Positions 25,201-38,700 are shown, counted from the first letter of the stretch. The stretch is DNA of 64,000 nt from Synanceia verrucosa (GCA_029721515.1 CM056562.1:18731335-18795334), one strand, 5' to 3'. The notes: generated by a model from the letters alone, not told the origin. A program made the numbers and translations.

Positions 25201-27910
25201 ATCAGTGCGTACACAGCAGCACTGCCTGTGTCTGTGTTGTACGCAATGACCAGATGAATGATTTGTTTCTGTTTGTGTCGCTCATATGAAGACATTTTCC
25301 CCTCCTTGTTCCAGGAAGAAATAATAGCAGATGTCCTGCAAGGAAAGACGCCACAGGCCCAGCAGATATGATGATCTAACTCACTGACTCCACCTGAGGA
25401 CAGAGGTAAATGACCCTGTTCGTGTGTGCGCAGTGTTTTCTGGCTTTGTGGGTTTGTTTCCTGACATCGCTCTCCACAGGAGAAAGGGAGTTCAGCCAAG
25501 TGCAAAATTGAGAAGTCAGTGCAGGTCAGGAGCGATAGTTCACAACAACAGTGTTTCTACAAACTGAGAGACACAGAACACATAAAGGCAGTTTACCAGC
25601 ACGACCAGTGAAGAATAAAACCTGCAAACCACTCTGAGGATGTGAAGTGAGAAAAACTGCAATAACACAGACACTTCACATGCTTTCACGTTTTACAACT
25701 GCCTTCATTTTCACTCTTTGAGCGAAAGACCGTCACTTTTTCTTCTCCTGTTTTTATATCAGAATTTGTATAGTTGGAGCCATATCTCAATTTTCTTCAT
25801 GTCCTCCTCGCATACAGATAATTAACAAATAAAAACCTTTGAACCTTTTGAACTCTGAGGGGTCTGCAGCTTTAAACTCAAAAGAACCCTGTTGCCTCCT
25901 CTTCCTCCAAATAACATTATCAAGGAGCCGCAAAATGTAACACAGCTTCTGAAGTTTTATGTATAGTTATACTGCATATATAAAACCTTTGTTGTGTTTA
26001 TGATAATATAGAACAGCAATAAGGATGTATTTTACTTTTTATTTTTAGCCGTTATAACAAACAATTCTTAGGAAGGGGAGAAAAAATGTGTAGGTCTAAT
26101 AAATTAAACTTTTGAGCGCTCCCTATATAATTGGAAAGTTAATGTGTTGTCACATGTCAAGCATACAGGATTTATCCATGTTAGGCTTTATGCCCAGCTC
26201 TACTACTTCCTGAACTTCAGTCATTTCTCTTATCTCTCTTGTCTTACATTTTTGGACAAACTGATTAATCCAGGTGCGCCTGACCTCACAACAACAATAA
26301 TCAGACACACCTGGATTAATCAGTTTGTCCAGTAATGTAAGATGGGAAATAAAGGAGCCAACTGAAGTTCAGGAAGTAGTGGAGCTGGGCATAAAGCCTA
26401 TCGAGGGTTTGGAAACTCAAGATTAGCCGCTTGCAAGTTTAAGTGCCAAGGAGACTTAGGAAGTGAAGCACAGTTAAAATGACAATTAAAAAAAAATATA
26501 TTTATAATATAAAAGAAAATAATTTTGCAACACAATAAGTCAATGAAATGAAAATAAAATATTTCCATGTATTTCTCTTTTTCAAAGCCAGAGAGGAGGT
26601 TGATAGTCCAACATCAGCTCTTCCTCCTTAATCGACATTTCAGCTGCTGTTACACTTCAACTATCTCCAGAGCTGACAGTTGACATTTTCGTGGCTTTCA
26701 GTGCTTCAACTGATATTACAACAGCTTCAGGGACCCTATTTTCCATGTTTTTGTGTTTTAGTTTCTAACAGGGACAATAATTATTGAAATTGTTGCAGTA
26801 TTGATGGAGAACAGCTGCTAATCAGGCTGTAATGTAATCACTTGGGATGATTCCAAGTCGACTAAAAGTGCTCAGACTGTTATTATTATTATGTGTCTGA
26901 CAGCATTATGGAAATAACCCCATATAGGAATAAAACATTTCACTTGTTTGGTGTTTGTTATTGTGACATATAGCTTAGTGTAATCTAAGAAGAATTCAGT
27001 GTCATGGCTGAATATTTAGCCGATCTGAAAATTAAAAAAACACTTCAACACAACAGCTGGTTGAAAATACCAAGTATTATCATATAAGTGCTTCAGCATC
27101 AAGCCTTTTATAGTTTTTCTCCTCTTGTGATTTGTATATTAAGTTATTTCTGACCCAGAGTGTCATATAACTGGGTAGAGACCCATGAAAACACCTTTAA
27201 ACAATAACTGTTCCACCCATGTTTAGTTATTTTTGTATTTTGTACATATTAAGCCCTTAAGATGAAACATAAGATCTAAGGCTTTGTGGGTTTGTATTTT
27301 CTTGCTTGTTGCTTGTTGAGTGTTCATTTTGCTGCGTGTTTCCTGCAGTTGGCCATTCTTGCGGTATGAAGTCAGTGTAATTCACACTTGAGGCCGTCAC
27401 TCACAGACTTGGCTCTGGAGGACTGGCCCACATTTTTGTGAATTTCCATCGGACTTCAGTGACGCGAGTAAACAAAGATAAACACACCAGCAGAGGCGAG
27501 CAGATGAACACAGTGGATGAAGGGGAAGAGCGATTGTTTGAAACTATGCTGGCACAATATCAGATTAAGTGTAGCCGGAGCTGTGGTGAAATTAGAAACA
27601 GATGTGCGTGTGTGTGTGTGTTTGAGATGTCCATTCAGCTTCATGTGTGTTCGTCCAGTCATCATCCAAACACACTTACAAACATATAAAACACACTGAA
27701 ACAAAGACACAATCAGCGTCAGATAAGCAGTTTCTCCTGCACTCCATAAATCATTTGTTCTCGTAAATCAGCACGTTGAATTCCCAGCTGTGTGACCTCT
27801 GGCCTTTCCTGTCTGACCTCTGACCTCTCTACCCCCCATCCCTTACCTGCAGCAGCGGAGCCAATCAGAAGGAGGATGAGCCCGACTGTGGAGGTGGCGG
27901 GGCAGACCAT
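22219..27910 (-). CDS. plac9: Placenta-specific 9 (PLAC9) homologue, complete, three exons
   Basis: Minus-strand exons: 27847-27910 (start codon at 27910), 22792-22883 and 22219-22359 (stop TAA). The lengths 64+92+141 give 99 codons, 98 aa; the human protein is about this size. Exon 1 encodes a signal peptide (MVCPATSTVGLILLLIGSAA) and breaks in phase 1. Exon 2 carries a Cys followed by LHSRLDVVEK. Exon 3 continues KVEDTVDKLEVELAALLDAI, predicted as an amphipathic helix/coiled coil. The RLDV-x-E-x-x-VE-x-TVD-x-L core is the PLAC9 family signature. All borders are GT/AG. The product should be a small secreted protein of poorly known function. It is convergent with stk32c and divergent from the dehydratase-like gene. 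Intron 1 is about 5 kb and holds a SINE fragment and a hairpin element. Confidence 0.9.
22999..23190 (+). repeat. SINE fragment (body), plus orientation
   Basis: The segment 'ggtgtggagttgcatgttct' through 'gatgaactggagaccctgga' matches the body of the repeat at 37543-37898. The tRNA-like head and the (TCCA)n tail are absent. It lies in plac9 intron 1. Confidence 0.75.
26182..26400. repeat. Near-perfect hairpin element (palindromic MITE)
   Basis: It begins 'taggctttatgcccagctc' and ends with the complementary 'gagctgggcataaagccta'. The arms are about 95 bp and the loop is under 30 bp. Inner arm parts also pair ('aaactgattaatccaggtg' with 'cacctggattaatcagttt'). The flanking TA on each side could be a TA target duplication, as in Tc1/mariner-type MITEs. 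It lies in plac9 intron 1 and has no coding capacity. Confidence 0.75.
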
Positions 27911-29209
27911 GGTGAAACCTGGCGAGCAACTGGTAGCGAAGAACGAAGTGAGTGTTTCTAGAGAAAAACCTCAAACTGCCCCACCCCACTGATCCAGAAC
28001 CAGACTGAAAACAAGTCCAGCTCTTCGTCCACAGCTCTTCCTCTTTGCCCTCAACTCGCTCCCTCGCTCTGTTGTCCTTCCCCTCATTGACTTGGTTGCA
28101 CCCCAATGAAAACATGAGATGCTGAACAAAAAGGCAGAGTGTCTGAGAAGGGGCGGGAGGACGTACTGGGGAGGGGACTCAGATCTCAGTTCAGCCTCAG
28201 ACTGAGCAGCTTTTAAAGAGGGGGGCTCTGGTTTTCCTTAGTTTACCATGTGGTCTAACATTTGTGTTACATCTGTGGACTATAACAAACAAATCATCAG
28301 CATTAACATACATCTGTAACACTGGGCATGGGTCATTTTAGAAGTAGACAAACATTATTGTTTATGATGTACGTATATATCTGCCCAACGAAGGGCTCTT
28401 ATTTGCCCCTCCAAAATATCCCCCCTTTCCATCCTCAAACCCAAAATAAAAATTAAATGAAATTAAATAAAAAAAATTAAACGTGAGACATATTTACACT
28501 CAGACATATCAGTTGATGATATTTAAAAAATAAAAACTAAATAAAAGAATAGACACAAATAATAATACCTAAACACAGACCAAAATAATTAGATAAATAA
28601 ATTAAAAAAAATAATGATCAGTTATAAATGTCAAAAGCTGCCACAGGGAAACAGTGAAGTTGTTTGCTAATGATATAGACATTTATATACATCTGTATAT
28701 TTATATAGCTTAATATAAATGTCCTCCAGTGTTTGGACAAAGTGTCAGTCACATTTCTCTCCCTGCACCATCGGTTCGAGCTGTTAGAGAGAAAAAACAC
28801 TGAAATGTGAGGTTTATAGGGAGGTTTTTTACCTTAATACTACAAAGAGAAAGAAAGAGATCAAAGTTTTGCATTTTTTCCCAGTTCTGTATTATACTCT
28901 GTCCTACATTTACATATGTAAAGAAATGCTCTGATGCATTATTATTTCTAGTGACACGCAGTCTACAGATTGACGTAGACCAGCTCTTATTTGTTTTTCT
29001 CTCATTATTCAAACTGTATTTTTCGATAAAGTTGAGAGAACAGACGCTGTCGAGCTGTTTCTTGGAAAATCAGTGAATGTTTCCGTTCTGCGGGAAGTCA
29101 GAGAGATCAAAATCAATCCGGCAGCAGAGAATGCCCTTTATAATCACATTGATTGGTTCCTGTTATTCTCGCTGAATTGACTTCTCTCTCTATCTCTCTC
29201 TCCATGTGT

Positions 29210-29212
29210 ATA

Positions 29213-29243
<31 letters not shown>

Positions 29244-29244
29244 G

Positions 29245-29308
<64 letters not shown>

Positions 29309-29309
29309 C

Positions 29310-29362
<53 letters not shown>
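29210..29362. repeat. Long (TA)n array passing into (TG)n
   Basis: TA repeats with a few interruptions ('tacgtatgta', 'tacatacgtg') run over about 130 bp and then become TG repeats at about 29343-29362. The runs of alternating Tyr and Ile codons on both strands are artefacts. The array is self-complementary and could extrude a cruciform. Confidence 0.95.
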
Positions 29363-30708
29363 ACTGACACAACTTCCCACACACAGACTATTACGTAGTA
29401 AACGTGGTTATCTTCATTAAGCCAGGCCGTCCTCAGCCTCGTGCTCGGCTCTCTTGTCTGGCCTCTTAAGCAGATCTACAGGTTAAGCAGCAGAAAACAA
29501 AACTGGAGGAAAAGTGAGTGAAGGGATCAAAGGAGGCAAGATGTTTCTGCAGCTAAAATCCAGAAGTACACAAGAAAATAAACAGATATATGGACAGAAA
29601 TATCTCACACATGACCAGCCATCTTGGTCACTGATTTATCCTTTAGTTTTGGTGGAAGCTCTTAGTCCTCTTCTTAAGAAAAACAGGATTAGAAATCAAG
29701 TTTGAAAGGACACCAGTAAAAAGAATAATAACTTTATACTGTCAGAATAAATTTGATACGCTAAACATCACACAAGGAAGAGAAAAAGGTTTTATTATTA
29801 TGTTTTACATCACAGAGATATATAAATGCCGCATTAATAAACATGGACTGACAAAAAAGGTGATAATGCCACAGATTTAAAAGGTAATTCAAACGGTTTA
29901 TAAGCATGGAGAGCAATAATTTAATTTAGATCATTTTTTGTTGGCACACCAACATCACTTTATGGTCTAATAAAAACACATGGAACACAATAAAACTGAG
30001 ATGTAAATGTTAAATGTGCTTTGTTCAAGTCTTCATGTGAGCTGGCATTTAAAGAGTGTTTTAAACCAGCATGAAATCAGATGTAAATGTGTGTCAAAGT
30101 TCATCTTATGACCCTTCCTTCAGGAGGTGGACACATGGCGAAGCGCGGAGCGTCCAGAGGATCATGGCGTCCAGCGGCCCGGCGACGGCGTCACGCTGAT
30201 CTGCACTGTGACACACCTGTGAGGTCACCTTCCCTTTGTCTAATTCTGTCCTGCATTGTTTGTTTCGGTCAGTGTGATAGCTGCCAGTCGTTATGACGAC
30301 TGGATGACCTCACAAACATGGAGGGATGAAGGCCGTTGTTTTATCCAGTCAAAGAGTAAATCTTCACCTGAACATGGAGCACATTAAATCATTAAAACTC
30401 ACTGGTGCCAAGAAGTGAGCTCAGCTCTGTGAACCCACCTGGCACCCGCCGCCACTTTTTAAGGAGCTAGATCTAATTTGGGGGAGGTGTGTGAAACAAA
30501 GAAACAAAGCTCCACCCTTTTTATCAGTTGACCTTTGGTTTCCCTTCACTGTGTCCTAATCCTGTTGTAGATTTGCTGTGCTTACAGAAATTATCAGCAG
30601 CTCCACTGAAAGGACTTGGAGGTTTTGGGAGGTTTCTCATGCATATGATAAAAAGACAGCTGCCAAATGTTTTCTGCCAGCTATGTCCAGCAGACATTTC
30701 ATTATATA

Positions 30709-31076
30709 TCCATCCATCCATCCATCCATCCATCCATCCATTATCTACCGCTTATCCTCATAGGGTCGCGGGGGGGCTGGAGCCTATCCCAGCTGTCTTA
30801 GGGCGGAAGGCAGGGTACACCCTGGACAAGTCGCCACCTCATCGCAGGGCACATAGAGACAGACAACCACTAACACTCACATTCACACCTACGGTCAATT
30901 TAAATTAGCCAATTAACCTAACCTTTTGGATGGTGGGAGGAAGCCGGAGTACCTGGAGAGAACCCACACAGACACGGAGAGAACATGCAAACTCCACACA
31001 GAAAGGCCCGGGATTCGAACCCGGTACCTTCTTGCTGTGAAGCGACAGTGCTAACCACTACACCACCGTGCCGCCC
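30709..31076 (-). repeat. Full-length tRNA-like SINE, minus orientation
   Basis: On the minus strand it starts with 'gggcggcacggtggtgtag', carries tRNA-type promoter boxes (A-box-like 'tgtagtggttagcac', B-box-like 'gggttcgaatcccgg'), then a conserved body, and ends with 'ctaccgcttatcc'-type sequence and a (TGGA)n tail. It is about 370 bp. Three further copies are in the window (13818-13960, 22999-23190, 37543-37898). Confidence 0.8.
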
Positions 31077-32188
31077 TTCATCATATATTTAGTTTCCAAA
31101 TAGATAAATCTTTCAGGTGTTCAAGTTGGTATTACTTTTCTTTCCATTAATAACTTATGTAGACAAAACTATAATGTTCATCAACATTTTCTGCCCTATA
31201 ATAACTTCATTTATGTCTAAAAGAAAGATATATAGCATAATTAAAGTATAATTCATAATTATATTTTTATAATCACCTGAATTTTAGAATTGTTGTGTTT
31301 GTTTGTGAGGTCAGATTGAGACCTTCATGTCTCCATGGGTCTGTCATGAATCATGTTGCGACAATAACACTGAATCTTTTTAGTCGTTTTGTGTTTTTAT
31401 TTTACTGTGGTAGCGTATTATGATTATTATGGTTTGGAGTTTGGATGGCCTCTGAGGGAGACAAATGGTGTTACCACAGTTCACGTTATGGCAGGAAAGG
31501 GAGGAGTTGCAATTTGAAAAATCACCACTAGATGCCACCAAATCCTTCACACTGATCCTTTAAACCACATTAAGTTTCTATAAATCAGTTTTTAATTAGC
31601 AGCTGTGATGCTGGTTTGGTTTTCACCTGTCACTATGACAACATCCTGTTGTGGATAAAAGATGAGGAAACTTAATAGATGTGTTGTTGAGATCAAGTTG
31701 AGGTGGGTAGGAAGTGGGACATTCATCAGTGTCATTTTGTCACCAAAGTAAAAGAAATCTCATTATGTCCTCCAATAAAAAAAAATTCAATGTATTTCAA
31801 TGAGTTAAAGGTAGTCAGTAATGCTATCAGTAGATACTGTTAATGACATAAAGCTCAATCACCACTGGAGATTTTGTGACCTTTTATCTGCTCGATGCTG
31901 AGGCTGTTAGCTCCGTCCATCTTACTCTCCGTTCACTACGCTCATGTTTACCTGCAGATTCAGTCCGCTGAAAGGATTATCTCTGATTAGACACATTTAC
32001 TGCAGTGATCTGAGTTGGGGCACGCTCATTATCTGGGAGGTAGTGAACGCTGGCATCACTGTCGCTCCTCAATTCACATTTGAGGGACATCCGATCAGAG
32101 CTGAATAGGATCTGGACTACCTGCTGAGCGCTGGCAGCAGCCAATTTACCTCTTCTCCACTTTCCCTAAAGTCTCTGTTGTCTGGCAG

Positions 32189-32190
<2 letters not shown>

Positions 32191-32218
<28 letters not shown>
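32191..32218. repeat. (TC)n microsatellite
   Basis: A pure TC dinucleotide run in the upstream region of the dehydratase-like gene. Confidence 0.9.
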
Positions 32219-32219
<1 letters not shown>

Positions 32220-32741
32220 ACACGTGTTGTTTATCTGTCCATCTGTGATAAAACACCTTGCTTTAGCCTGCTCGCCTCATAAAGAGCAGTTTGAGGTAGA
32301 AAATGGAGCTTATTTTACACCTGTACACACAAACCTGCATCTCCACCCTTTCAAGCACCCACTTTCCTTCACTTCTGATCCTCCATGCATAGTTGTCTCC
32401 TCTGTGTGCCTCCAGATCACTGCTCCCTAGATAAACCCTAATCTATCTCCTTAGACTGTCTGATTAACAGTACGTCATAGGACGGGGTTGTAATCCTGGT
32501 CTGAGTCCAGGAATAGCGCCATGGGAGGGGCCAAGCCGCTGGAGAGACACTGCAGAGCCACCATGCATGTGTCCCTGGTAATCCCTTCTTAAATAGCCCT
32601 TAGGCAGAGAAAAGGTGAGGGCGCTGTCACAGCGTAGGAGCAGCTCCAGTCAGTGTCTTCTTATCCCTCGGACACACCACAGCAGCCGCAGGAGGGGAGG
32701 GATTCTTCTTGGACTGCAGGAAGACGGTGCTTTCCACCAAG

Positions 32742-35700
32742 ATGAACTTTGCTGCCCAGTTATTCTACTCGAGCTACCTCAGCGAGCGACTCGAGCGTTT
32801 GTACTCACCGAGGCCTGCACTTAAAGACAGCGAGGAAAATGACCCCTTCTGGCAGAGGTGGGAAGTTACAGCATGTAGCCCCCCTGGATCCTCCAGACCT
32901 CAACCTGAACCAGCTCAGCCCTGTAGTCCTGTCTATTTACTCTGTACCCAGAGTCAGAGGTAGCTTCTACCTCCATAGTCTCAGCTTCTTTTCATTCCTC
33001 CTCCTACCATGACACCCTCAAATCTGCACTCTCTTCCTCTGTCACCTCCTCCTCCTCACCTTAATCAGAAAGGACATAAATACAACTGCCCACTTGTCCT
33101 CCAAATCCACGTTTGGCTCCTGCAAGCCCCAAATCTACATTTTATAAACTCCATTCTACCCGTCTTCCCAGAAAACCCTCCTCCTTCTTCATCCAGGTTC
33201 TCAGCAGAAATGGCCTCCTCCTCTTCCATCCCGTCGTCTTCTTCCTCTTCCTCCTCTCCTTTTAAAGGAGAGCTACTTCCAACCTTCCAAGTCCTGATAG
33301 AGTTGCTCCTTAGCCTGGTCCTTTACCTTATTCTCCTCGTCATTCTGGTAATTCTCATAGATTTAGATAAAGTTTCAGATAGAGACAGAGAGAAATCAAG
33401 GAGGTAGAGTCTTCACTACTTTGTGCAATACATGCATCACATCTAGGGTCAAAAAGGAGTTGCAATCATTGGCCTTTTAACCAACATGAAAGGAGATTAG
33501 CAACCTCAACTATCAGGGTCATACAGCGCTAGGAGACACTGTCTCCTCTCAAGTGAACATTGATGCAGGAAGAAAAGGAAGCGACACTGCAGCCAGTTTG
33601 GGCATCTAGTCATTAAAAGGACATTAAGAAGCTGAGAGTACAGTGATGGAAGTGTGGTACGCTGGCCTGCCTTGTCCTTACTTTTTACTTTTTGTACCAA
33701 TTTCAACAAAAACAGCAATATTTTTCTTACCATCTCAGCTCTTTGCCTTAATTGAGGAGGCTGTCCGAGGCCTGATACTGGCTGCCATGTTGCTCTTTTC
33801 CCTCTTTCTTCTGATGTGGTTTTTGAACTCTGCAGCCTCTGACTTTTCTATTCAGGGTTGCGTTAAGAGCACATTGTGTGGTTGAATAACGGACTGAAAG
33901 GACTGACAAGTGGGGCAGAGGGCAGTAATGGACCCGGGGACGAGGTGAAAGGTCACGGTATTGTTTACGGCAGATCATTGTGGTATAAATAGACTGGGAT
34001 GTTCTCTGCAGAGTGTTGTAGGATTCAGACTGATTTTTTGGGAAAACTGCTCCACCTGGAGGCCTAACACTAAAACCTCACCTTAAATCACTTGATTATT
34101 TTTTATTTTACTCCTCTTCAGTTCAGCTCTGTCTGGACTCAAACCCCACCTGGCAGGTTGAAAACCACAACTTTTTGCTCGTACTGTGGATCTGAATATG
34201 GCTGGCATGGCTCTGCTACACAACTTTATTCAAACTTAACCATTTGTGATCTGCTTTAGTGGCTAAGCGACAGGGTTAATCTCCAAACGGTGTAATCCTA
34301 TTACTCTGTTTATACTGTGTAAAGAGCCTCCTGATTATCTATGTGGTGAGAGAAAGTCCACAGTCGAGTCTGAAGTTTTGTGTCATTAGAGAAATGAAAG
34401 CAGAGTCATTAACTTTAGGAGGAAATATTGAACTATTTAGTACAAAGAGCTATACCGTTTGATTATACCAGTGACCATTTGCTGAGCTGTTATAAATCAA
34501 ACTGTCCTGTCTTTTTGGCCTTGAATTGACACTTTAATCGTTTCCTCCTAAAGAGAAGCCAAATGACCTCATGAATCATAAGCTGACTTCTGGATGTAAT
34601 CTGCCACAGTGAAGCCAGGTTGACATGAAAGGTGAATCAATTCATCTCAGACTGAGGGATCGGAGGTGTTTGTGTGTGTGTGTGGGGGGGTGAACCTTCA
34701 TGTCAGGGTCTGTTCAGTTTGAAATCCTCTTCCTAAAATGTCCCTGAAACCAGGTCTCTAATGTTAATAGGACCAGTGGCTCTGACAGTGATATCTGAAT
34801 AATATTGTCAGTGTTTAATGTGAATCAAGGTGTGTAAAGGGAATTCAAGTTAACAGACAGACTGGAGACACTAGTCAGGGTCGCAATAAGCAGCTATTGG
34901 TCGCTTGCTTTCTCTTTATGAGTGGGTCCTTAAAGTCACTTGAGCTGACAAACACAAACTCTCGTTCATTTTCTGTTTTCTCTTTCACTCTGGCCCGTCG
35001 GCCTTCTACTTTTCCTTTTGCGCTTCTGTTCCTGCAAATATTTTATTGTACAGTGAGTACAGAATGAATTTACTTGAAGTTTAATATCTCTTCATTATGT
35101 GCTGCTGATTGAGGTTTAACCTGCTCTAATGTTATATTATTACAGTTTGTTCCAAGAGACTACTTCTACAACAGTCTACTTATTTTTGAGGTTAATGACT
35201 CAGTTTTCAGTCAATTAAATACTGAATATCATTATAAACTACTGCATATCATTATAGAATAGCAAAGTTTTTTATTCATCCCCAACTGGGGGAAAACTTA
35301 CCTGCCACAACAGCATAAAACAAAAAAGAGTGACAGAGAAACAATAAAGAACAGCAATGAAATAATAGAATAAGTAATAATAATAATAAATATTTACAAT
35401 ATGTACTAAATAAAAAAAAGGAAAAATATATTTTTTAATTGCAAATGAAATGTTAATTAAACACAATGATTAGATAAATAAAATGTATTTTTACGCTTTA
35501 TAATGTGGATATAACCTAGATAAATTAAAAAATTGTGCCAATTTGTTGTGCAAAAAGTAATGTAGTACATTTGCTCTGTGCAGTGAGATAAAGAGATAAA
35601 AAAAAGATTAGATTAAAGTTCTCAAATTTTGATTTTGTAGTTGTTTATCACAATGAAAACCTAACATACAGTGGCTGGCAATCACATCACAATATGTTCG

Positions 35701-38700
35701 TTCCTAAATTCCAGCAGCTTTTGGTTTGTGTTCCTACATTCAGGAACACAGTTTCGGTCGAAACTGTCAAGCAGGTAAAAATCTCCTAAAATTTTTATGT
35801 CTGAAGAAATAAAAAATAGTGTAAATTTATTCAAAAGAAGACATAATGAACCTGATAAATCTAGTACTCTGTGCATCCGTGTGTTTTGAGGAAGCTTCAT
35901 GACTCAAATAGAAAGTAGAAAATAAACATATTATCTGTCTGTTGATTCCCAGAGATGAGTTGCGTCTGGGCCCCTGTCAGCTTGGCGACTCCTACAAATG
36001 TGGCTCCGTCTGTAACGGCACGGCGGGCCGCAGACCCACCCTCATTGAACCAGAGCGCCTGAAGGACTTTGGTGAGGAGGAGCTGCTCAATGGGGATGTG
36101 AAGGTCTACAGCACCAAGGTGCTGGGGGGTCCAGAGATCACGCTCAAGGAGCCCCCAAAAACCAGACGCGTCAGCGAGTTCAGGGTCATCCCCAGACCTG
36201 TTGTCCAGTATCTCCGCTTTGAGGACATCAGTGCTGCGGCCTTCAGGATCCAGACAGGGATACAGAAGACGCCCTGCACGGTAAAGTAGTAGACAGTGTT
36301 GTAAAACAGTAAATTAGTAATAATTATTACATTTTAACATTAAATATATCATTTTGATTAAAGAGCTTGCACACAATGGTGGAATAACCATTACAGAAAC
36401 GTCAAAATATTTTGGTTATCAGTAATTCTGTTAATTCACGGCAGTGGTAAACACCTGACACTAGGTGGTGGGTTAATAAATCTGTTCAGCACTGTAGTGG
36501 GAAATGATGGGGTGGGAAGGAAAGTGGTCTTTCTTCTTCTTCTTATATCTCTTTATCATTATATATCTGGTTTACTCATTAAAGGTAATATGAGGTGATG
36601 TGGAAATGGCAGTTAAGATTAAGATTATTCATTTACACACAAGTATGCTCATGTCAGTTTATAGATAAAGCCTATTGTGAATGGGGTTGTCATGGTTTGT
36701 CATTTTTAAAAAGTGAAAGTGTAAAGAAAATAATTTAATCAGGTCTGACACATCACATTTAACCATTACAATGATGAACTATGTTTATGATGCACAACTG
36801 AGCTGCATTAAATTAAATGTGTCTCCCCGTCTCATATTTATAAATCTTTTGAGCAAATCCCTCTCTATATAATGCAGTCGAGTTTAACAAACTTCAACCT
36901 CAATGATAAACATAGTTTACTTATAAAGTAATACCCTGATAGTGTCATCTTTTAAAGGATTGTGCTGCATTTTACAGATGTTCCTAATAAAGTGGCCACT
37001 GCATTCATCATCTGAACAATTGAATAAGTATGGAAACATAAAATAAAATACAGATATTCAAATGACAATATCGCCAAAAGGACTCTAAACCAACACGTGA
37101 ATTCATGTTCCCTCACATAACAGAGTGGATTAAACCTCTTTTTGTGTGCAGTACTCCAGACTGTCCAAACTGTACGGCATGGAGATCTACCTGAAGAAGG
37201 AGCACCTGCACTACACAGGCTCAGTGAAGGAGAGAGGAGTCCTGTACCTGCTCACCTCCCTCACACAGGTGAAACGAGGCAAAAACAGTCTGAGTGCAGC
37301 TTAAATGGCTGGGAAATGAGTCCCTTTGCATGTTTGATCACTGTGTGTCTGTGAGTCTGAGGGAACTGAAATACATTTACATTTCATTTTTCCTATCAGT
37401 AAAAGCAAAGACCTTTATGGCAGGAAGCATCGGGGATTTTGGGAATCATGAGAAATCTCAAGAAAGAGGCTTTATCTCACAGAAGGCCTCCTTTGGTTGG
37501 AAGTTGTTTGCAAATTTAAATTTAAAATGATGATTTTATTGTGGGGCGGCACAGTGTAGTGGTTAGCACTGACATCTCACAGCAAGAAGGTACTGGGTTC
37601 AAATCCTGGTTTCTGTGTGGAGTTTGCATGTTCTCTCCATGTCTGTGTGGGTTCTCTCTGGGTACTCCGGCTTCCTCCCACCATCCAAAAACATGCATGG
37701 TGATTAGGATAATTGGCTAATTTAAATTGACCGTAGGTGTGAATGTGAGTGTGAGTGGTTGTCTGTCTCTATGTGTCCTGTGATGAACTGGAGACTTGTC
37801 CAGGGTGTACCCTGCCTTCCGCCCTAAGACAGCTGGGATAGGCTCCAGCCCCCCCACGACCCTATGAGGATATGCGGTAGATAATGGATGGATGGATGCT
37901 TATTCCCTTTCTAGAGAGTGTAGAGTTCGTCAAATATAAGGTTAGCTTAGCATAAAGACTGGAAACAGGGAAAAAGCTAAACTAGTTCTGTCTGAAGTCA
38001 AACAAATCCTCTAGCCAGTGTGTCTTTAGCTCAGTAATTATTGTTGATGTGTTTTAATCTGTCCAAAAATGGAAAAAAAACATCACTTTGCCAAGAAATC
38101 ATCCTGCTCTTAGCCTCCTGTAAGACAGTAAACTGTAATGTTTCACTTGAAGTGCAAATTTCAGCACAAACTGCAGAGGATCATTCATTGACTTCCATTG
38201 TTTTCATCCCTCCAGGAGCAGCAGAGGAAAGGTGTGATCGTAGCCACAGACTGTAACTTCTCCATGGCCGTGGCTCACCATGCGGTGGAGCAGAAGATCC
38301 CGGTGTTTGTCATTATGCCGTCATGCTGCTCCTCGCCTCGCCTCAGGATCTACAGGGACTATGGAGCCATGGTCATCTCCTACGGCAGCACCAGCCACGA
38401 CTCCCAAAACCACGCCCGCCACCTGGCCACAGAGAATGGATACCTCTACCTGGAGGAGTCAGTCCCACTCATACACCATATACTCACACTCAGTCATAGT
38501 TTTTATTTGGCAGGAAGACTTTTTGACTTATCAGGGGAAGCACATGTTCTCTGGTCTGAACAGCAGGTCAGTGGTTATTTAAAGAATAAACCATACCATA
38601 CCATTAACTGTGCGATGCACCCAGATAATGAATAAATAACTGCTGGAGGTTTATGTAAAACAAGCAATTCATCAGAAATAGTTTCCCAGTTTTTTTAAGG

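Larger units (their letters stand above)
27911..32741. other. Intergenic region between divergent plac9 and the dehydratase-like gene
   Basis: It should contain both promoters. It holds AT-rich sequence at 28440-28620, a long (TA)n array at 29210-29342, a full SINE at 30709-31076 and a (CT)n run at 32191-32218. TTAAATAG at 32589-32596, about 150 bp before the start codon, is a weak TATA-like candidate. No coding exon was recognised. Confidence 0.55.

Noticed and set aside
29113..29398. Open frames with alternating Tyr-Ile residues on both strands
   Set aside because: They are translations of the (TA)n array.
30709..31076. Possible tRNA gene
   Set aside because: Only A- and B-box-like promoter sequences are present, without a full cloverleaf. 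It is the head of a SINE.
38460..38635. Extension of the dehydratase-like exon 4 frame past 38457
   Set aside because: The donor GTCAGT at 38458 joins in phase to 39848 and restores the family sequence (EDESAAYLAGLG); the read-through sequence has no similarity.
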